Source: Thermohalobaculum sp039821125
GTDB taxonomy: Bacteria; Pseudomonadota; Alphaproteobacteria; Rhodobacterales; Rhodobacteraceae
Assembly (NCBI GenBank): GCA_039821125.1
Contig: JBCBOR010000117.1
Coordinates: 1 to 9,857, forward strand
DNA length: 9,857 nt
Direction of reading: 5' to 3'
Shown here: piece by piece, positions 5,708 to 9,857 of the stretch
Position numbering within the stretch: position 1 is the stretch's first letter
Layout of the letters: every line of letters starts with the position of its first letter
Position numbers and translations under genes: made by a program
Notes under the pieces: generated by a model
Told to the model about the DNA's origin: nothing
Database searches by the model: none
The model's input: only the letters and a program-made list of their open reading frames with translations

Positions 5708-7300
5708 TCACTGACCCGCGCTGAGAGCACCGGTGCACCGTGCGACCAAGGCGTCGACATCCATGATCATCACAAGCATGTTACCCTTGTCTTCCGGTCT
5801 CAGGCGCAGCACGCCGCACACATCCTGAGAGGCAGCGCGAACCGTATTGCCGCAGCCGGTCTTTTCGTCCTTCGAGACCTTGTCGGATGTGGTCATCACG
5901 ATCTCGTCGACCGAGTCCACCAGGATCGCGTATTTCTGGGCGCCGTGCTTGAAAATCACGACCTTCTGTTCTTCGTATTCCGAGTATTCAAGCCCGTAGA
6001 GTCGGCGCAGATTGATCAGGGTGATCAGTTCACCCCTGAGGTTGATGATCCCTTCGACGAAGCTGAGCACGTAGGGCGGTGACAGGAGATCGTCAGGCTT
6101 TTCGATCACCTCACTGACATACATTGTGTCCATGGCAAACTGGCTGGACATCGAGAACAGAATGAAGTTCTTGCGCTCGATCTTCTTCGGGGTGTCCGCC
6201 GGGTCTTCTTCTTCCTTGGCGGTGTTGTAGACCTCATGGCAGGTCCTTGCGATCTCCGCCAGGGTCGGCTCGGCCATCAACAGCTGATGGTCCAGCAGCA
6301 TGATCAGCTTTTCATCTTCGCTGACCAGACACCCGTTCACGATATTGCCGCGCGGCAAGGCCAGCTTGGCGAACGGCATCACATCGTTCTCGAAGAACGG
6401 CACGATGCTGTCGATCGAGAACACCATCAGGCCGATCATGCCGTCCCCGGATTTCATCACCAGAAGCTTGCGCTTGCTCAGTGCCTCGTCGCTCAGCTGA
6501 TAGGCCGGCTCATCCCCCATGAAACTGCGGAAATCGATGATCGGTATGATGACGCCGCGCAGATTTGCCGTGCCGATCACGCAGCCATGGGCCAGCAGAG
6601 ATTTGTCGACCGGCGGCATGGTCCGGACTTCCTGCACATAGCGCAGATCAATCGCGCAGTTCGTGTGGCCGAGTTGAAAGGACACGCAGCTCAGGCGCCG
6701 ACCGAGCTTGCTGCGCTGGTCGGCCTTGAATTCGGCCGCCTCAGCCTTCGGGATGCGCTCGATCCTCAGCATCTCGTAGGGATCGATTACCTGAACGATC
6801 CGGTTGCCATCTTCGAGTTTCAGGACGCCGTCGATCACCACGTCCTTGATGCCGTTCTCGTTGCCTGCGAACCCAACCAAAGTAGACCCGGATTCGTTCA
6901 GGACCTCGCCTGTGCGGTCGAACAGGATCCCGATGCACTTGTCCGCGTTTTCGATAATCGCGATCTTGCGGCCGTCGCCGATATCCTCGCTCCCGTCACA
7001 CTCGGGAAATTCGAGCAGGATCCGCAGGTCGACGATCGGAATGATCATGCCGCGCAGATTGAACAGACCCTTCATGAAGGCCGGCGCAAGCGGCACAGGC
7101 GAGATCACGTCCGGTTCGTTCACCACCTCCCTGATGGCGCCAACCGGCAGGGCGAACTCGGATCGATCAATCCAGAAGGATCCGAATATCAGCGACTTGC
7201 TGCGCTCAGCGGACGAGGGCTGCGCCTCGCCGCCAGGTGGCATGGCAGGCGGCGGAGCAACCGCAACGTCTGTATGCGAAGGAGTGTCAACAACCGGCAT
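5708..7300 (-). CDS. Protein with three consecutive CheW domains
   Basis: CheW domains couple chemoreceptors to the CheA kinase; an ordinary CheW is a single domain of about 150-170 residues. This 530-residue protein carries three: roughly 34-180, 202-343 and 377-521. Each holds the CheW hallmark at the same relative place: FNLRGMIIPIVDLR (80-93), ANLRGVIIPIIDFR (245-258) and INLRGELITLINLR (419-432). A Pro-rich N-terminal tail (1-33) and charged linkers (about 182-200 and 345-376, the latter with EEEDPADTPKK) join them. The third domain has a Cys-containing insertion near 475-495. There is no kinase, receiver or membrane segment. It could bridge several receptor or CheA units in an array. 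The ATG follows the cheD stop by 4 bases, with GAAGG about 9-10 bases upstream, so it is the last gene of the operon. The start is the first plausible one, but the N-terminal tail is weakly constrained. Confidence 0.93.
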   Translation of the reverse strand: MPVVDTPSHTDVAVAPPPAMPPGGEAQPSSAERSKSLIFGSFWIDRSEFALPVGAIREVVNEPDVISPVPLAPAFMKGLFNLRGMIIPIVDLRILLEFPECDGSEDIGDGRKIAIIENADKCIGILFDRTGEVLNESGSTLVGFAGNENGIKDVVIDGVLKLEDGNRIVQVIDPYEMLRIERIPKAEAAEFKADQRSKLGRRLSCVSFQLGHTNCAIDLRYVQEVRTMPPVDKSLLAHGCVIGTANLRGVIIPIIDFRSFMGDEPAYQLSDEALSKRKLLVMKSGDGMIGLMVFSIDSIVPFFENDVMPFAKLALPRGNIVNGCLVSEDEKLIMLLDHQLLMAEPTLAEIARTCHEVYNTAKEEEDPADTPKKIERKNFILFSMSSQFAMDTMYVSEVIEKPDDLLSPPYVLSFVEGIINLRGELITLINLRRLYGLEYSEYEEQKVVIFKHGAQKYAILVDSVDEIVMTTSDKVSKDEKTGCGNTVRAASQDVCGVLRLRPEDKGNMLVMIMDVDALVARCTGALSAGQ

Positions 7301-7304
7301 AATG

Positions 7305-7778
7305 TCAGGCCTTCAACCGGGGGATCTTGGCAATGGCATAGGTGCCATCATCGCAATTGATGGTGACCTGGCGGCCGTACATCCCGCCAAGATCGTCATG
7401 CTGCAGGCGGTATCCAGCCTCCTTGATCGCCTTCAGCGCAAAACTGGAATTCACGGACCCGACCAGCCGTTTGGGATCGGTCCCCTCGGGCATGGTCATG
7501 TTCGCGCCGCCTGCGAGGATGACCTGCACCTTGCGCCGATCGGGCGGCGTGATGTTCATCATGGTCGTCAGCGAGGCGATGGCCGAGTCCACATGCCGAC
7601 CGGTCAATTCGTCCGACCCGACCTTGGACTTTGACAGAAGGCAATGGGCAAGACCGTAGATGCGCCGTTGGTTGAAGATGAAACCAACGCCGATGCACGA
7701 TCCCAGGATCGCATGCAGTGACTGGCCTTCCCGGCCGACCTTCACCTGGCCGATTGTGACATGAAGCTTTTCGGTCAC
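7305..7778 (-). CDS. cheD: Chemoreceptor glutamine deamidase CheD
   Basis: CheD deamidates specific glutamines in methyl-accepting chemotaxis proteins and, in some species, interacts with CheC or CheY. The 157-residue protein has the catalytic Cys28 in ILGSCIGV and His45 in GLAHCLL, followed by the family segments VILAGGANM and a C-terminal DDLGGMYGR region. Length is normal. The Thr that precedes the LGSC motif in studied CheD proteins is not seen; LHAILGSC occupies that place, with His22 at the aligned position. Translation starts with GTG at 7778, whose bases overlap the cheR stop (GTGA, 7775-7778), so it is probably translationally coupled to cheR. The substrate may be the PAS-containing receptor encoded upstream in the same operon. 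Confidence 0.96.
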   Translation of the reverse strand: MTEKLHVTIGQVKVGREGQSLHAILGSCIGVGFIFNQRRIYGLAHCLLSKSKVGSDELTGRHVDSAIASLTTMMNITPPDRRKVQVILAGGANMTMPEGTDPKRLVGSVNSSFALKAIKEAGYRLQHDDLGGMYGRQVTINCDDGTYAIAKIPRLKA

Positions 7779-8635
7779 GACTGCGGCACACCCGGTTTGG
7801 TCTTGAGCACGGGACGATAAATCAGCGGTGCGGTCTGTTCGAAGCTGCAGTTCAGGTTCTTCAGCGTCTCACTCTCGCCGATGATCAGCGTGCCGTCCGG
7901 ACGAAGCTGATTGTAGACATGGGCCAGGATCTTCTCCTGATCTGCGTCAACGAAATAGATCAGCACATTGCGCAGAAAGACGACGTCGAACGGCCCGGCT
8001 GATTTGAGCGGTTCCAGCAGATTGTGGAGCCTGAACGAGATACGGCGTTTGATCTCCGGCAGGACACGGAACCCGTCTGTGTCATTGCCAACCATGTATT
8101 TCGAGAAAAGCTCCGGGTCATGCTGCTGAAAGCGCGCGACACGGCGTCCGACATACAATCCATCTTCGGCTAGGGCGAGCACGCGCGAGGAGATGTCTGT
8201 CCCAAGCACTGTGTAGTCGAAACCCGGGTTGCTTTGGCGCACATCCTCGAGCACGACGCCGACCGTATGCCCTTCCTCCCCGGTCGAGGCGGCAGCGGAC
8301 CAGATCTTCATGGCCCGCGACGTCGATGCACTGAGAAACTGCGGAACCGTCACCTCGCGCAGATGCTGCCAGACCCGTGGGGTCCGATAGAAGTACGTCT
8401 CGTTCGTGGTGACCTGATTGGTCAGTTCCTGCATTTCCTTCGGGTCGGACGACACCTTGGAAATGTAGTCGCTGAACGTGTTCAGTTCTGTCTCCCGCAA
8501 GCGCCGCCGCAGACGGCTGAACAGCATGCTTCTGCGGTTCTCCGCGATCGTGATGCCGGTTTGCTTGTGAATGATGGCGCGGAGTTTCGTGAAGTCCGCG
8601 TCATTCAGTGATGTTTCCATTTTGGCAGACGGCAT
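7775..8635 (-). CDS. cheR: Chemotaxis protein methyltransferase CheR
   Basis: CheR methylates glutamates in the receptor signalling domain using S-adenosylmethionine, for adaptation. The 286-residue protein has the helical CheR N-domain (about 10-70), then VTTNETYFYR (75-84). The methyltransferase fold follows, with SAAASTGEEG (113-122) as the SAM-binding loop, GTDIS (145-149), FRLHNLL, LRNVLIYF (221-228) and IIGESETL. The SAM loop usually reads AGCSTGEEPY, so Cys is replaced by Ala and PY by GH here; the acidic residues remain. There is no C-terminal TPR extension. The ATG at 8635 is chosen because GGAAGGA (8642-8648) lies 6 bases upstream; a longer TTG start at 8650 would overlap that site. 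It follows the receptor gene by 30 bases and its stop overlaps the cheD start. Confidence 0.97.
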   Translation of the reverse strand: MPSAKMETSLNDADFTKLRAIIHKQTGITIAENRRSMLFSRLRRRLRETELNTFSDYISKVSSDPKEMQELTNQVTTNETYFYRTPRVWQHLREVTVPQFLSASTSRAMKIWSAAASTGEEGHTVGVVLEDVRQSNPGFDYTVLGTDISSRVLALAEDGLYVGRRVARFQQHDPELFSKYMVGNDTDGFRVLPEIKRRISFRLHNLLEPLKSAGPFDVVFLRNVLIYFVDADQEKILAHVYNQLRPDGTLIIGESETLKNLNCSFEQTAPLIYRPVLKTKPGVPQS

Positions 8636-8641
8636 GTCTGG

Positions 8642-8648
8642 TCCTTCC
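8642..8648 (-). promoter_or_regulatory. Ribosome binding site deciding the cheR start
   Basis: GGAAGGA on the minus strand, 6 bases before the ATG at 8635. It makes the in-frame TTG at 8650 unlikely as the start. Confidence 0.75.
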
Positions 8649-8665
8649 AACAGTCTCGCAGCGTA

Positions 8666-9857
8666 TCAACCGGCCAGTTTGCTCATCTCGACCTTCAGGT
8701 CGCGCGCACCTGCGCTGAGTTGCTCGGTCGAGGAGGCGATTGCCTCGGACGCGACCACCGCCTGTTCCGACGCATCCACAATGCTCTGGATCGCTTCGGA
8801 GACATCGCGCGCGGCGGTCTGCTGCTCGCTCGCCGCCACAGAGATCTGGGCAATCGAGTCCGTTGTGTCCGAGATGCCGGACAGGATTTTCGTGAAGGCG
8901 GCACCCGCCTCGCGCGAAACCTCGCTGCCCATGGTCTCGCGCTTGACCGTCTCGTTGATCAGTTTGCTGATCTCCTTGGTCGCCTGCGAGGACCGCTCTG
9001 CCAGCTTGCGCACCTCATCGGCAACGACCGAGAAGCCAAGACCGTGTTCCCCTGCCCGCGCGGCCTCGATCGCGGCGTTGAACGCCAGCAGGTTGGTCTG
9101 GTTCGCGATGTCGCTGATGACCTTGACGATTTCGCTGATCTCCTCCGAGGAGGCATTGATCAGATCCATGGCCTCGATCGAGCGCTCGATCGCCTGCGAT
9201 CCCAGATCGGCCTCCTGTTTCGTTTTCTGCGCAATCCCGTCAGAGGCGGCACTGTTCTGTGCAATCGAGTCGATCGAGGCGCTCAACTCTTCGACGGATG
9301 CGCTGATCTCCTCGGTCGTACAGCCAAGCGTTTGAGCTCCGCCTGCAACGGTCTGCGCCTGCTCCGAGATTTCCTTGGAGTTGTTGGCAAACTCGGCTGC
9401 AATCCGCGTCACCTCCTTCTCCAGCTCGACCTCGGCAGTGATGTTGCTGGCGAACTCCACGACCTTTACGACCTTGCCTTCCTCGTCAAAGATCGGGCTG
9501 TAGGTGGCCCGCAGCCAAAGCTCGGCCCCTTGCCTGTCGACGCGTTTGAATTTGCCGGTGTGGTATTCCCCGGCGCGCAAGTGCTCCCAGAATTCCGAGT
9601 ATTCAGCGGTTTCCGTGTAGGACCGCTCACAGAACATGCGGTGATGCTTGCCCTTGATCTCGGTCAGATCGTAGCCCGACGCGGAGCAGAAATTCTCGTT
9701 GGCCGTGACGATCGTACCATCGGGTTCGAATTCGATGATGGCTTGCGCCAGACTGATCGCCTCGAGCTGGCCGTTGAACGCAAGCTGCTCGCGCTTGGTA
9801 TCGGTGATGTTGGCCTGGATCGATACGAACCGCTCCAGTTTGCCGTCCTTGCCGACG
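8666..9857 (-). CDS. PAS-domain methyl-accepting chemotaxis protein (5' end missing)
   Basis: A chemoreceptor whose open frame runs off the right edge; 396 C-terminal residues are visible. Fragment residues 1-24 are the end of one PAS domain (LERFVSIQANITDTKREQ). Residues 25-142 are a full second PAS domain, including IIEFEPDGTIVTANENF, GYDLTEIKGKHHRMF, YSPIFDEEGKVVKVVEFA and SNIT. The coiled-coil signalling domain follows. Its conserved hairpin includes QTNLLAFNAAIEAARAGEHG and GFSVVADEVRKLAERS, where CheA and CheW bind. The protein ends SKLAG with no CheR-tethering pentapeptide. No membrane helix or HAMP domain occurs in the visible part, so it may be a soluble receptor sensing redox state, a gas or another cytoplasmic cue through PAS; the ligand cannot be read from the sequence. 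An internal ATG at 9637 lies inside the PAS fold and is not the true start. It is cotranscribed with cheR, 30 bases downstream. Confidence 0.96.
   Translation of the reverse strand, partial: VGKDGKLERFVSIQANITDTKREQLAFNGQLEAISLAQAIIEFEPDGTIVTANENFCSASGYDLTEIKGKHHRMFCERSYTETAEYSEFWEHLRAGEYHTGKFKRVDRQGAELWLRATYSPIFDEEGKVVKVVEFASNITAEVELEKEVTRIAAEFANNSKEISEQAQTVAGGAQTLGCTTEEISASVEELSASIDSIAQNSAASDGIAQKTKQEADLGSQAIERSIEAMDLINASSEEISEIVKVISDIANQTNLLAFNAAIEAARAGEHGLGFSVVADEVRKLAERSSQATKEISKLINETVKRETMGSEVSREAGAAFTKILSGISDTTDSIAQISVAASEQQTAARDVSEAIQSIVDASEQAVVASEAIASSTEQLSAGARDLKVEMSKLAG

Noticed and set aside
4956..5738. 260-codon minus-strand open frame overlapping the tRNA gene, with a GREDSNFHGFYPTATSTLR-like segment
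   Set aside because: This segment is the well-known false translation of the strand opposite tRNA-Leu; the rest is out of frame with lipB.
6236..7360. Plus-strand open frame of 374 codons across the triple-CheW gene
   Set aside because: Antisense shadow with biased composition and no recognisable domain.
8636..8650. TTG start giving CheR five more residues
   Set aside because: It would lie within the ribosome binding site GGAAGGA that is correctly spaced for the ATG at 8635.
8571..9335. Plus-strand Ser/Ala-rich open frame of 254 codons
   Set aside because: Antisense shadow of the receptor coiled coil, which is heptad-rich and produces such frames.
1..9857. CRISPR arrays, insertion sequences or phage genes
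   Set aside because: No regularly spaced repeats, transposase motifs or terminal inverted repeats were seen by eye.

Overview
The window looks like chromosomal DNA of a GC-rich alphaproteobacterium, most likely a Rhodobacterales/Rhodobacteraceae member. The CtaD protein matches the Rhodobacter aa3 oxidase so closely that every catalytic residue sits exactly 19 positions below its R. sphaeroides number. The soluble c-type cytochrome, the DUF2244 gene directly behind ctaD and the chemotaxis gene set fit the same group. No phage, insertion sequence or CRISPR is visible. Only the first ~180 bases are clearly less GC-rich (about half G+C by my count).

Layout. Positions 1-180 hold no confident gene. 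From 181 to 2383, on the minus strand, lie ctaD (haem-copper oxidase subunit I) and, 5 bases behind it, a DUF2244 membrane protein gene broken by a one-base frameshift. Positions 2384-2746 are a divergent intergenic region with two inverted repeats. A secreted protein of unknown function follows on the plus strand (2747-3385). Converging on it is a minus-strand gene (3405-4202) for a shortened relative of oxidase subunit I that has lost nearly all haem and copper ligands. Upstream of that, separated by a strong terminator, is a periplasmic class I cytochrome c (4334-4708), and then lipB (4826-5479), both minus. A tRNA-Leu(GAG) gene on the plus strand (5553-5639) divides this respiratory/lipoate half from a chemotaxis half.

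The chemotaxis half (5708-9857, all minus) reads in transcription order: a PAS-containing methyl-accepting chemotaxis protein (5' end outside the window), cheR, cheD, and a 530-residue protein made of three consecutive CheW domains. Spacing is tight (30 bases, a 4-base GTGA overlap, 4 bases), so this is very probably one operon. It would encode a receptor, its methyltransferase, its deamidase and a multivalent coupling scaffold. No CheA, CheY or CheB is inside the window; they may lie beyond the right edge.

The most unusual items are the ligand-poor, truncated subunit I paralogue beside a cytochrome c gene, the triple-CheW scaffold, and the frameshifted DUF2244 gene.
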